Source: an uncultured Collinsella sp.
Lineage (GTDB): Bacteria; Actinomycetota; Coriobacteriia; Coriobacteriales; Coriobacteriaceae
DNA length: 24,915 nucleotides
Direction: 5' to 3'
Assembly: GCA_900765115.1 (NCBI GenBank)
Contig: CAAFQK010000061.1
Location: forward strand, 1 to 24,915
Part shown: in pieces, positions 6,589 through 13,966 of the stretch
Layout: each line of letters begins with the position of its first letter
Position numbering within the stretch: position 1 is the stretch's first letter
Made by a program: the position numbers and the translations under genes
The notes under the pieces: generated by a model
What the model saw: only the letters and a program-made list of their open reading frames with translations
Told to the model about the DNA's origin: nothing
Database searches by the model: none

Positions 6589-8055
6589 TTAGAGAGATTT
6601 GATACGAGTGCCGGCGGCGGTATCTTCAATCGTCAGGCCCAGGTCCTTGAGCTGATCGCGGATGGCGTCTGCCAGATCCCAGTTCTTGGCGGCACGGGCC
6701 TCGGCGCGAGCCTCGAGAATCTTGGCAGCTGCCTCGTCCACATCGTCACCCGTGTAGGCAACCAGGCCGGCAGCAACGCCCAGCAGGCCCAGCGGCAGCT
6801 CGACCTTGGGCTCGGGGAGCTCAACGCCAAACGTATCGAGCAGCTCGGCCAGCGTGTCGGCGGCGGCAAGCGCGGCAGCCTTGTCGGCAGCGTCGCCCGC
6901 CTGCTCCAGGTACTGGTTGCACTCGGTCACAAAGCCAAAGACGGCGCCCATGGCACCAGCGGTGTTAAAGTCGTCGTCCATGCACTCCTTAAAGGTGGCA
7001 CGGGTCTCGGCGGCCTTGGCGGCAAACGCCTCGGATGCTGCCGCATCGGCGTCGGCCGTCGCATGGTTCGCGGCCCAGCGCAGGTTCTCGACCGTACCAG
7101 CGATACGCGTGAGCGAGTTCTCGGCACCCTCCAGGCGCTCCCAAGAAAAGTCGAGCGGCGAGCGATAGCTCGTCTGCAGCATCAGCAGGCGCAGGGCGGC
7201 AGCGGAGTGCTGCTCGAGGACCTCGGCCAGCGTAAAGAAGTTGCCGAGCGACTTGGACATCTTCTCGCCGTCTACCAGCAGCATGCCCGTGTGCATCCAA
7301 GTGTTGGAGAAGCCCTGGTGCCAGGCGCAGGTGGCCTGGGCGCACTCGTTCTCGTGATGCGGGAAGGCAAGGTCGGAGCCGCCGCCGTGGATGTCGATCG
7401 GAGTGCCCAGGTAGCGATGCACCATGGCGGCGCACTCGGTGTGCCAACCGGGACGCCCCTCGCCCCAGGGGCTCGGCCAGCTGGGCTCGCCGGGCTTGAC
7501 GGCCTTCCACAGGGCAAAGTCGAGCGGGTCGTTCTTGTCCTCGTTCTCCTCGATGCGCGCGCCAACCATAAGGTCGTCGATGTTGCGGCCCGAGACCTGA
7601 CCATAGTTGGGATCGCTGCGCACGGCAAAGTACACATCGCCGTTATCGGCGGCGTAGGCGTGGCCCTGCTCGATGAGCGTCTTGATCATGGCGATCATGG
7701 GGCCGATCTCTTTGGTGGCGCGGGGGCGCACATCGGGATCGAGCACGTTGGCGGCGCGCATGACGCCGATGAACTTGTCGGAGAACTCCGTCGCGACCTC
7801 GGCGGCAGTGCGGCCCTGCTCGTTGGCGCGCTTGATGATCTTGTCATCGACATCGGTGAGGTTCTGGGCGAACGTGACCTCGTAGCCGCTCGCGATGAGC
7901 CAGCGGCGAATCACGTCAAAGCTGATGAACGTGCGGGCGTTGCCGATGTGGATGTTGTCGTAGACCGTGGGGCCGCACACGTACATGCGGACCTTGCCGG
8001 ACTCGATGGGCTGGAACTCTTCCTTTTTATGGGTAGCGCTGTTGTAGATACGCAT
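6589..8055 (-). CDS. cysS: Cysteinyl-tRNA synthetase
   Basis: This class I synthetase of 488 residues attaches cysteine to tRNA-Cys in the cytoplasm. The HIGH-type motif is IHIGNAR (35-41) and the KMSKS loop is GEKMSKSLGNF (263-273). The zinc ligands that select cysteine are visible as C27, C208, H233 and E237. The C-terminal helical and anticodon-binding regions are complete, and the length matches the family. Its start is 3 bp after the ispF stop codon, so it is translated as part of the disA-ispD-ispF-cysS run. No T-box leader precedes it, as expected for an internal operon gene. A terminator and a long hairpin follow it. Confidence 0.97.
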   Translation of the reverse strand: MRIYNSATHKKEEFQPIESGKVRMYVCGPTVYDNIHIGNARTFISFDVIRRWLIASGYEVTFAQNLTDVDDKIIKRANEQGRTAAEVATEFSDKFIGVMRAANVLDPDVRPRATKEIGPMIAMIKTLIEQGHAYAADNGDVYFAVRSDPNYGQVSGRNIDDLMVGARIEENEDKNDPLDFALWKAVKPGEPSWPSPWGEGRPGWHTECAAMVHRYLGTPIDIHGGGSDLAFPHHENECAQATCAWHQGFSNTWMHTGMLLVDGEKMSKSLGNFFTLAEVLEQHSAAALRLLMLQTSYRSPLDFSWERLEGAENSLTRIAGTVENLRWAANHATADADAAASEAFAAKAAETRATFKECMDDDFNTAGAMGAVFGFVTECNQYLEQAGDAADKAAALAAADTLAELLDTFGVELPEPKVELPLGLLGVAAGLVAYTGDDVDEAAAKILEARAEARAAKNWDLADAIRDQLKDLGLTIEDTAAGTRIKSL

Positions 8056-8058
8056 TCG

Positions 8059-8553
8059 TTACTCCTTAACGGTTTTCTGTAGCAGGCAGACGGCCCAGGC
8101 GCCGATTCCCTCGCCCTGGCCTTCCCAACCGAGCTTTTCGGTCGTAGTGGCGGCGACGCCTACATTTTCGACGTCAACGCCCAGGGCATGGGCGAGGTTG
8201 GCACGCATGGCATCGCGGTGCGGGGTGATCTTGGGTTGCTGACAGGCAATGGTGCAATCGGCATCGACAAACTCAAAGCCCAGCTCGCGCGCGTAGTCCA
8301 TCACGCGAGCGAGCAGTACCATCGAATCGGCGCCCTCGTAGGCGGGATCGGTATCGGGGAATAGCTTGCCGATGTCTCCCCCGCGGCAGGCGCCCAGAAT
8401 GGCGTCGGCCAAAGCGTGCGCGAGCACATCGGCATCCGAGTGGCCCAGCAGGCCGCGCTCGTAGGGAATGTCGACCCCGCCGATGATACATCGACGCCCC
8501 TCCACCAAACGGTGGACGTCGTAGCCGTGGCCAATGCGCAGGTTACTGAACAT
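8059..8553 (-). CDS. ispF: 2-C-methyl-D-erythritol 2,4-cyclodiphosphate synthase
   Basis: IspF (164 residues) catalyses the fifth step of the MEP isoprenoid pathway, cyclising CDP-methylerythritol phosphate and releasing CMP. Key signatures are GYDVHR (10-15, with metal ligands D12 and H14), HSDADVLAH (38-46, with metal ligand H46) and TTTEKLGWEGQGEGI near the C-terminus. The length is normal for the trimeric enzyme. Its start lies 11 bp inside the 3' end of ispD, which makes translational coupling of the two enzymes very likely. Confidence 0.97.
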   Translation of the reverse strand: MFSNLRIGHGYDVHRLVEGRRCIIGGVDIPYERGLLGHSDADVLAHALADAILGACRGGDIGKLFPDTDPAYEGADSMVLLARVMDYARELGFEFVDADCTIACQQPKITPHRDAMRANLAHALGVDVENVGVAATTTEKLGWEGQGEGIGAWAVCLLQKTVKE

Positions 8554-9271
8554 GGGGAAGGTCCTCTCCCTCGGCCATGCGGCCGAGCAGAATCGCGGTT
8601 ACGGGACGCAGATCCTCGGGCACCGTCACCTTAAGGTTATCGCGCGGGCTCTGGACACAGCGGACGCGCCCGCCCAGGCGCTCGACCAACGATGAATCGT
8701 CGGTACCGATAAAACCCTCGGCGATAGCAGCGGCGTGAGCGCGCTTCATAGCATCGACGCTAAAGATCTGCGGCGTCTGCGCGGCCCAATAGAGCTCACG
8801 CGGCGGCGTCTCGACGATATTGTCGCCATCGACGATCTTGAGCGTGTCGATCGCGGGCTGGCCGCACACGACGCCGTCGAGCGAGCGGTCACCCATGAGC
8901 ACGTCGATAGCGTGGTCGATGGCCTCGGTCGTGATGAGCGGACGGGCGCCGTCGTGGATGGCGACATATTCGAAACCCGCCGGAACCGCATGCACGCCGG
9001 CACGGGTGGAATCCTGACGGGTATCGCCGGCATCGGCAAAGCTGATGGGCGTGTCATAGTCAAACGGGTCGATGGCCAGGCGGCGCATCTCGGCACGGCG
9101 CTCGGCAGGACACACCACCACGATGTGGCCGACCTTGTCGCTACGATCGAACGCGCGGATGGACCAGCTCATGAGCGGACGGCCCGCCACGTTAACGAGC
9201 TGCTTGCCGCCGGGATTTCCAAAGCGCTGACCGCTGCCGCCGGCAACGACCACGGCGCATACGGGCGCCAT
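8543..9271 (-). CDS. ispD: 2-C-methyl-D-erythritol 4-phosphate cytidylyltransferase
   Basis: IspD (242 residues) transfers CMP from CTP to methylerythritol phosphate, the third MEP pathway step. The nucleotide-binding loop AGGSGQRFG (10-18) is followed by K23. Then come the substrate motif IHDGARP (105-111), QTPQ (165-168), DDSSLVE (191-197) and NLKVTVPEDL (212-221). The ATG shares its first base with the last base of the disA stop codon (TAATG), and its own end overlaps ispF by 11 bp. The product is complete and cytosolic. Confidence 0.96.
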   Translation of the reverse strand: MAPVCAVVVAGGSGQRFGNPGGKQLVNVAGRPLMSWSIRAFDRSDKVGHIVVVCPAERRAEMRRLAIDPFDYDTPISFADAGDTRQDSTRAGVHAVPAGFEYVAIHDGARPLITTEAIDHAIDVLMGDRSLDGVVCGQPAIDTLKIVDGDNIVETPPRELYWAAQTPQIFSVDAMKRAHAAAIAEGFIGTDDSSLVERLGGRVRCVQSPRDNLKVTVPEDLRPVTAILLGRMAEGEDLPHVQ

Positions 9272-10338
9272 TATGCGTTCCCTTGTTTGGTGCCCTTCAT
9301 GCGGTACAGGGAGTCCGCAAGAATGGCAGGGTTGTTGACGCCAAAGTCGCCCAGGCGCTCCGGATCCTCGCTGATGTCATCCATGAGCTCCTGCAGCGAG
9401 CCGTACTCGTCGACGATCTTCTCGGCCACGCCGTCGCGCACGACGGACACGCGCGAAAGCGTGCGCAGGCCCAGCGGCGTCATGACGGAGTCCTCGTCCA
9501 GGTCGTCATAGCCCAGAACTGCCGCCACGTGCTGCGGGTCGGACAGGTCCTTAGGCGTCATGCGGCTCAGCTCGGCGCGAATCTTCTCGGCGTTTGCCTC
9601 GGAGGAATCGCTTGCGTAGTCGCGGATCATCAAGTCGTATTCGGTATCCATGCTGGAGCCCGCGAGCTGCTCGAGCTGCATCTGCACGAGCTTGCCCTGG
9701 TTACCCAGCTTGACGATGCAATCCTTAAGCTCGGTCTTTGCCTGTTGCATGATCTCGAAACTCGAGAAAATACCGGTAATGTCGGCGAGCGTAACGTAGT
9801 CGTCGAGCTCGAGGGCCGTCAGGCGCAGCAGGGAGCGATCGAGCGACTGACGGGTGGTCTGGAGCGTGGCAACGAGCTGGTTGACCGAGCTCATGATGGT
9901 GGTGACAGGCTGAATCTCGTAACTCTTACCGTGGACGTACACGTTGACGACGGCACGACGAGCCGAAACCGAGATCACGATGGCGTCGGTGAGCACCGAC
10001 ATGCGAGCGGCGGTGCGGTGGCGCATGCCCGTCTCACTCGTGGCAAGCGAGGGATCGGGATTGAGGTGGAAGTTGGCGCGCAGGATCTGGGTGAGGTCGC
10101 CATCGATAACGATGGCGCCGTCCATCTTGGAAAGCTCGAACAGGCGGTTCGAGGTAAACGAAATGTTGAGCGGGAAGCCGTCGTTACCGGCAGCGAGCAC
10201 GTTTTCGGTGTCGCCGACGCAGATAAGGGCGCCCAGGTGACCGGCGATAATCATGTCGAGGGCGGTGCGGATCGGCTGACCAGGTGCCGTCAGGCGGATG
10301 GCCTGTTCCATACGCTTTTGCAGCTCGTTCTTATCCAA
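9271..10338 (-). CDS. disA: Diadenylate cyclase DisA (c-di-AMP synthase, DNA scanning)
   Basis: DisA (355 residues) joins two ATP into c-di-AMP and, in Bacillus, pauses at DNA lesions. The N-terminal DAC domain carries KMDGAIVIDGD (71-81, with catalytic DGA at 73-75) and SETGMRHRTAARMS (101-114, with the RHR motif). A long helical linker follows. The C-terminal helix-hairpin-helix region, ending FGVNNPAILADSLYRMKG, binds DNA. Translation most likely starts at a TTG (10338) with GGGAG seven bases before it, since no in-frame ATG lies between this codon and the preceding stop. It is the first gene of the ispD-ispF-cysS run and is divergent from mntP. No radA is seen next to it in this window. 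Confidence 0.95.
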   Translation of the reverse strand: MDKNELQKRMEQAIRLTAPGQPIRTALDMIIAGHLGALICVGDTENVLAAGNDGFPLNISFTSNRLFELSKMDGAIVIDGDLTQILRANFHLNPDPSLATSETGMRHRTAARMSVLTDAIVISVSARRAVVNVYVHGKSYEIQPVTTIMSSVNQLVATLQTTRQSLDRSLLRLTALELDDYVTLADITGIFSSFEIMQQAKTELKDCIVKLGNQGKLVQMQLEQLAGSSMDTEYDLMIRDYASDSSEANAEKIRAELSRMTPKDLSDPQHVAAVLGYDDLDEDSVMTPLGLRTLSRVSVVRDGVAEKIVDEYGSLQELMDDISEDPERLGDFGVNNPAILADSLYRMKGTKQGNA

Positions 10339-10498
10339 GGCATCGCTCCCATCGTATACGCTCCATAAACGCTAAATAGTTTCTCACGGTTTGTCCCTGC
10401 GGCGCTTGCGAAATCCGATGCTTACAGAATGAGCGAACACAGCTGAGAGCCCAACCCAAATCAGCTGTTCATGTGGTAGCATCGGGATTCGCATAAAT

Positions 10499-10590
10499 GA
10501 GGGAGTAGTCGCGTGACCGGATTCGCCTCCGGTGGCGCGGTAAGTCAACACACTGGCCGATGCGGCCTGGCTTGCCTTAATGAACGAGAC
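10499..10590 (+). ncRNA. yybP-ykoY manganese riboswitch upstream of mntP
   Basis: The leader of mntP carries the conserved words of the yybP-ykoY class in order: GGGAGTAG (10501), then a hairpin with GACCGG/CCGGT, GTCAACACACTGG near 10543, a second hairpin (GGCCGATGCGGCC), TTGCC, and AACGAGACT. This class binds Mn2+ and turns on Mn2+ export genes, which fits the gene it precedes. The 3' end of the aptamer (GAGACT) overlaps the 5' arm of the terminator, so metal binding would be expected to free transcription. The boundaries given are approximate. Confidence 0.85.
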
Positions 10591-10631
10591 TCGTGGCTGT
10601 GCGCGCAACGCGTACGCCACGGGTCTTTTTT
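10588..10631 (+). terminator. Riboswitch-controlled terminator
   Basis: Arms GACTCGTGGC (10588-10597) and GCCACGGGTC (10616-10625) pair over 10 bp with one G-U wobble, and an inner stem is possible in the loop. Six T residues (10626-10631) follow. It lies between the aptamer and mntP. Confidence 0.85.
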
Positions 10632-10633
10632 AT

Positions 10634-10677
10634 TACTCCCTCAAGAGGTACACGCGGGCCCGCCCGCAGAGAGGGAG
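10634..10677 (+). promoter_or_regulatory. Possible anti-Shine-Dalgarno switch in the mntP leader
   Basis: CTCCCTC at 10636-10642 is perfectly complementary to the mntP ribosome binding site GAGGGAG (10671-10677). The nine bases TACTCCCTC (10634-10642) are also perfectly complementary to GAGGGAGTA at the 5' edge of the riboswitch (10499-10507). The two pairings exclude each other, so the riboswitch might also control translation. Confidence 0.4.
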
Positions 10678-10684
10678 CCAGACT

Positions 10685-11263
10685 ATGGGACTCGCAGAGC
10701 TCGTGTTGCTCGCCGTTGGCCTTTCGATGGACGCCTTTGCCGTTTCCATCTGCAAAGGTCTCGGCATGAAAAAGATCAACCTTAAAGTCGCCGTGGTGCT
10801 CGGCCTGTTCTTTGGCGGCTTTCAGGCCGGCATGCCCGTAATCGGATGGGCGCTTGGCAGCCAGTTTATGGGCATCATCGGCCCCATCGACCACTGGATC
10901 GCCTTTATCCTGCTCGCCTTCATCGGCGGCAAAATGCTGTGGGAAGCCTTTACCGAAGACGAGGATGAAGACGACGGCAAGGATGCCGAAAAGATTGACC
11001 TGGTCGAGTACCTGATCCTCGCTATCGCCACCTCAATCGACGCCCTAGCCGTGGGCATCTCATTTGCCGCGCTCTCGGTCGACATCGTGCCCGCTGTATC
11101 GCTTATAGGCATCACAACGTTTATCTTCTCCGTCGCCGGCGTGGCGATTGGCCACACCTTTGGCGCGCGCTACGAAAAACCCGCCACCATCGTGGGCGGC
11201 GTCGTGCTCGTCCTCATCGGGCTTAAGATCTTGCTTGAGCATCTGGGGATCCTCGCACTGTAA
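10685..11263 (+). CDS. mntP: Manganese efflux pump MntP
   Basis: MntP (192 residues) exports Mn2+ across the cytoplasmic membrane and protects the cell from manganese excess. It has the twofold repeated architecture of the family, with about six membrane segments. Each repeat begins with a conserved acidic motif: GLSMDAFAVSICKGL (12-26, with D16) and IATSIDALAVGISFA in the second half. A cytoplasmic acidic loop (EDEDEDDGKDAEK) separates the halves. The ATG at 10685 follows GAGGGAG; longer in-frame starts would run through the riboswitch terminator. The manganese riboswitch upstream strongly supports the assignment. A strong terminator follows. Confidence 0.95.
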   Translation: MGLAELVLLAVGLSMDAFAVSICKGLGMKKINLKVAVVLGLFFGGFQAGMPVIGWALGSQFMGIIGPIDHWIAFILLAFIGGKMLWEAFTEDEDEDDGKDAEKIDLVEYLILAIATSIDALAVGISFAALSVDIVPAVSLIGITTFIFSVAGVAIGHTFGARYEKPATIVGGVVLVLIGLKILLEHLGILAL

Positions 11264-11268
11264 CGAAT

Positions 11269-11304
11269 AACGGCCGCCCGGCATTACGCCAGGCGGCCGT
11301 TTTC
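11269..11304. terminator. Strong terminator between mntP and pepD
   Basis: Perfect 10-bp GC-rich arms (11269-11278 and 11292-11301) are followed by TTTTC on the plus strand, six bases after the mntP stop codon. The convergent pepD gene ends about 40 bp away on the other strand. On the minus strand only a short T tract follows, so it serves mntP chiefly. Confidence 0.8.
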
Positions 11305-11343
11305 ATAGCCAGCCGTAATAGAGCGGCTTAACCAAGGCGACCT

Positions 11344-12801
11344 TTACGCGGCAAGGCGCTTGAGGACGTCGATGAGCAGCTCGTAGAAGCGCTCGGCAGA
11401 AGCGAGCTCCATGCTCTCGTCCGGGGTGTGGACATCGGAGAGCGTCGGGCCCACGGCGATGGCGTCCAGGCCGTGCAGGGCCTCGGCAAACAGGCCGCAC
11501 TCAAGGCCGGCATGAATGGACTCGATGCGCAACTCGGAGCCAAAGAGCTCGCGATAGCTCTCGACAAAGACGTCGCGGACCGGCGAATGCTCGGCATAGC
11601 TCCAGCCGGGATACTCGAACTCAAACTTGGCGTCGAAGCCCAGGACATCGGCCAGCGTCTGCAGGCGGTCCTTGAACTCGTTCTGCAGCGAGGTGATCGA
11701 GGAGCGCGGGGACAGCATGATCTTGACCTGGTCGTCAGAAGTGGCAACCACGCCGATGTTGGAGGAAACCTCGACGGAGCCGTCGGTGGCGACGTTGCGG
11801 CGAATCACGCCGTTAGGGGCAAGACGCAGGGCGCGGATGAGGGCGAGCGCGGACTTCTGGTCCATGGCCTCGACCTCGGCGTCGTCGGTAATCTCGACGG
11901 TGCAGGTAAAGCCGGGGTCGAAGACCTCGAGCTCGGCAGTGACGTCGGCGATGATGCCCTTTGCGATCTGGGCCGCGGCCTCGGCGGCAGCGTGGTCGGC
12001 GTAGACCAGCTCGGCCTTGCACTCACGGTTGATGGCGTTGTCCTTGGTGCCGCCGTTAAAGCTAACGATGGCGGGCTCGCCGGCAACCATCAGGCGGTCG
12101 ATGATGCGGGCCATGATGAGGTTGCCGTTGCCGCGCTCCAGGTGGATATCGCTGCCGGAGTGACCGCCCAGCAGGCCGGAGATCTCGAGTGTAAGGGTGC
12201 TGCCGGTCTTGTGCTCGCGCACGATCGGGCAGGTGTAGGTAACGACGACGCCGCCGGCGCAGCTGACGGTGGCCACGCCCTCCTCCTCGGAATCGAGGTT
12301 GATCATGGTGCGGGCGCTGATCTGGGACTTGTCGAGCGTCTCAGCGCCAACCAGACCAGTCTCCTCGTCGGTGGTGAACACGCACTCGAGGGCCGGATGA
12401 GCAATCGAATCGTCGTTGAGCACGGTAAGCATCAGAGCGACAGCAATGCCGTTGTCGGCGCCCAGGGTAGTGCCGTTAGCGGTGAGGACGCCGTCCTTGA
12501 CGACCAGGTCGATACCATCGGTCGTAAAGTCGTGCTCAACGGAGCCCAGCTTGTCGCACACCATGTCGATGTGGCCCTGCAGCATCACGGTCGGGGCATT
12601 CTCGGCGCCGGCAGAAGCGGGCTTGCGAATGATGACGTTGTAGACCTCGTCCTGATAAACGTCGAGGCCGCGCTCCTTGGCAAACGCAACCAGGAAATCG
12701 CTGATGCCCTTCTCGTTGCCAGACCCACGGGGGATCGCGCTGACCTCCTCAAAGAAATGGAACAGCTGGGCGGGCTCGTAGCCAGTAATCTTGTAGTCCA
12801 T
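11344..12801 (-). CDS. pepD: Cytosolic nonspecific dipeptidase PepD (M20 family)
   Basis: This dinuclear zinc aminoacyl-dipeptidase has 485 residues, the same length as E. coli PepD. It hydrolyses Xaa-His and other dipeptides in the cytoplasm. The metal and catalytic residues are visible: GHID (H77, D79), GADNG (D116), DEETG (E146, E147), NLDSEEEG (D170) and the C-terminal DVHTPDE histidine. A dimerisation (lid) domain lies between about residues 185 and 380. The ATG at 12801 is chosen over an upstream start at 12819 because AAGGAGG ends five bases before it. The gene stands alone with its own likely promoter. Confidence 0.94.
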   Translation of the reverse strand: MDYKITGYEPAQLFHFFEEVSAIPRGSGNEKGISDFLVAFAKERGLDVYQDEVYNVIIRKPASAGAENAPTVMLQGHIDMVCDKLGSVEHDFTTDGIDLVVKDGVLTANGTTLGADNGIAVALMLTVLNDDSIAHPALECVFTTDEETGLVGAETLDKSQISARTMINLDSEEEGVATVSCAGGVVVTYTCPIVREHKTGSTLTLEISGLLGGHSGSDIHLERGNGNLIMARIIDRLMVAGEPAIVSFNGGTKDNAINRECKAELVYADHAAAEAAAQIAKGIIADVTAELEVFDPGFTCTVEITDDAEVEAMDQKSALALIRALRLAPNGVIRRNVATDGSVEVSSNIGVVATSDDQVKIMLSPRSSITSLQNEFKDRLQTLADVLGFDAKFEFEYPGWSYAEHSPVRDVFVESYRELFGSELRIESIHAGLECGLFAEALHGLDAIAVGPTLSDVHTPDESMELASAERFYELLIDVLKRLAA

Positions 12802-12845
12802 GGTGCCTCCTTGGCGCAACTGGTTAGACAGTAAGACATGCGCCT

Positions 12846-12874
12846 TGTATATTCCCAGACTTTACGTGCATAAA
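12846..12874 (-). promoter_or_regulatory. Candidate pepD promoter
   Basis: On the minus strand TTTATG (12869-12874) and TATACA (12846-12851) are spaced by 17 bp, and the -10 box is about 45 bp before the pepD start codon. The -35 match is weak. Confidence 0.4.
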
Positions 12875-12949
12875 CCAGTCGAAAACGACGAGCGCTCTCG
12901 CATCATCGGCTAACGGTGGGGAAACGTCACTTTATCAAGATAAAGCAGC

Positions 12950-13477
12950 TTAGACGGGCCGCGCCGAAGGGACGTTGGACCCTTCAACCAGCCTCAACGC
13001 CTGTTGAACGTTAATGCATACACCATTGGTATGTTTGATGAGATTTTTGTCCTCTGTCACGACGTAATCGGCATCAATGCGATTGGCGACGCCCAGCATC
13101 AGGTCGTCCTCAAAGTCGTTGTGATGATACTTGAACACAAAGGAGTCGAAGACCTCGTCTGCACCGACCGAGGCAATAATCGACTTTTGGCGAATCAGGC
13201 GAACACACGCCCACGCTGTCTCGTCGGCACCGGCGATGGCCTCGGGAGTGAGAGCCCCCTCACGGCGGGCGTCGGCCTTCATCGTCCTCCCCAGAATGTA
13301 ATAGACGTCTTTGACAGACAGGGAGGACGAGAAGAGGACGATATCCTCCGCTTCCGCCGCGCGAGAAAGGAGCTCGACTATCGGCCTGGTCGCATTCGTA
13401 CGAGCGAGAAAGTAATCTAGCCAGACGTTCGTGTCGATCAACAGCTTGAGCACACGTTTCGTTCCGACGCCGCTCAT
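12950..13477 (-). CDS. PIN-domain toxin (VapC-like)
   Basis: The protein has 175 residues. PIN domains are Mg2+-dependent ribonucleases that act as toxins when their antitoxin is lost. The first acidic residue lies in KLLIDTNVWLDYFL (D15), and the C-terminal cluster is in NDFEDDLMLGVANRIDADYVVTEDKNL (split), the usual PIN order. The ATG overlaps the antitoxin stop codon (ATGA), which is preferred to a TTG four codons upstream. The partner antitoxin is RelB/DinJ-like rather than VapB-like, a mixed pairing that is known for PIN toxins. The RNA target cannot be deduced. Confidence 0.8.
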   Translation of the reverse strand: MSGVGTKRVLKLLIDTNVWLDYFLARTNATRPIVELLSRAAEAEDIVLFSSSLSVKDVYYILGRTMKADARREGALTPEAIAGADETAWACVRLIRQKSIIASVGADEVFDSFVFKYHHNDFEDDLMLGVANRIDADYVVTEDKNLIKHTNGVCINVQQALRLVEGSNVPSARPV

Positions 13478-13842
13478 AATTCGATCCAATCGCTGAATCT
13501 CTCGCTCATCATTTGATCGTATAACTCGTCGTAATCAAAGGCTTCATCGGGGCTCGGCCTCTGAATCGAGAACCGCTCATAAAAATTCGAAATTAACGCA
13601 GCCCCTTCCGAGACGCGGGACGAACTCGCCTTCGATCGTATGTCGTCAGGCAGGACTTCGTCATCATTCTTTTTTGCGACGGGCATATGACCGTTCTCGG
13701 TCAAGTACTGCCACAGCTCCCTCACAGCTTGTGACGGCGTCATGCCAATATGAGTCAGTACGGCGTCTCCTGCCTCTTTGAGCTGGCGATCTATACGCAC
13801 GTTCATCTGAACTGGCCGCGTGTCGAGTATTGATGTAGGCAT
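13474..13842 (-). CDS. RelB/DinJ-family antitoxin
   Basis: The 122-residue protein begins with a ribbon-helix-helix domain: VQMNVRIDRQLKEAGDAVL (residues 11-29), then HIGMTPSQAVRELWQYLTENGHMP. This is the RelB/DinJ signature with the second-helix TPSQAVREL motif. The C-terminal half is acidic and probably wraps the PIN toxin. The ATG at 13842 has AAGGAG before it; an upstream start at 13902 would run through the operator. The stop codon overlaps the toxin start. The gene pair probably represses itself through the inverted repeat at 13855-13883. Confidence 0.8.
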   Translation of the reverse strand: MPTSILDTRPVQMNVRIDRQLKEAGDAVLTHIGMTPSQAVRELWQYLTENGHMPVAKKNDDEVLPDDIRSKASSSRVSEGAALISNFYERFSIQRPSPDEAFDYDELYDQMMSERFSDWIEL

Positions 13843-13854
13843 ATCAACTCCTTT

Positions 13855-13883
13855 GCTATACTGAATCTCAATTTCAGTATAGC
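13855..13883 (-). promoter_or_regulatory. Operator of the toxin-antitoxin pair
   Basis: Perfect 11-bp arms GCTATACTGAA (13855-13865) and TTCAGTATAGC (13873-13883) are separated by 7 bp and lie just upstream of the antitoxin ribosome binding site. Each arm contains a TATACT-like -10 sequence on one strand, so bound repressor would block the promoter. Confidence 0.7.
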
Positions 13884-13911
13884 ACAGCAGATTGAAGCAC
13901 ATTTCAATAGA

Positions 13912-13946
13912 AACGGGGGCGCCTCCTTATCGGAAACGCCCCCGTT
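13912..13946 (-). terminator. Terminator after clpC
   Basis: Ten-base perfect arms AACGGGGGCG (13912-13921) and CGCCCCCGTT (13937-13946) surround a 15-nt loop. On the minus strand TTTCTATT follows. It lies 20 bp beyond the clpC stop codon. Confidence 0.75.
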
Positions 13947-13966
13947 ATACAAGGTATGTTTAATCC

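Noticed and set aside
8056..8100. A T-box leader for cysS.
   Set aside because: cysS starts 3 bp after ispF, leaving no room for a T-box; the hairpin at 6481-6582 is downstream of cysS.
10384..10894. Short open frames on both strands across the mntP leader.
   Set aside because: They cross the riboswitch and its terminator and have no conserved features.
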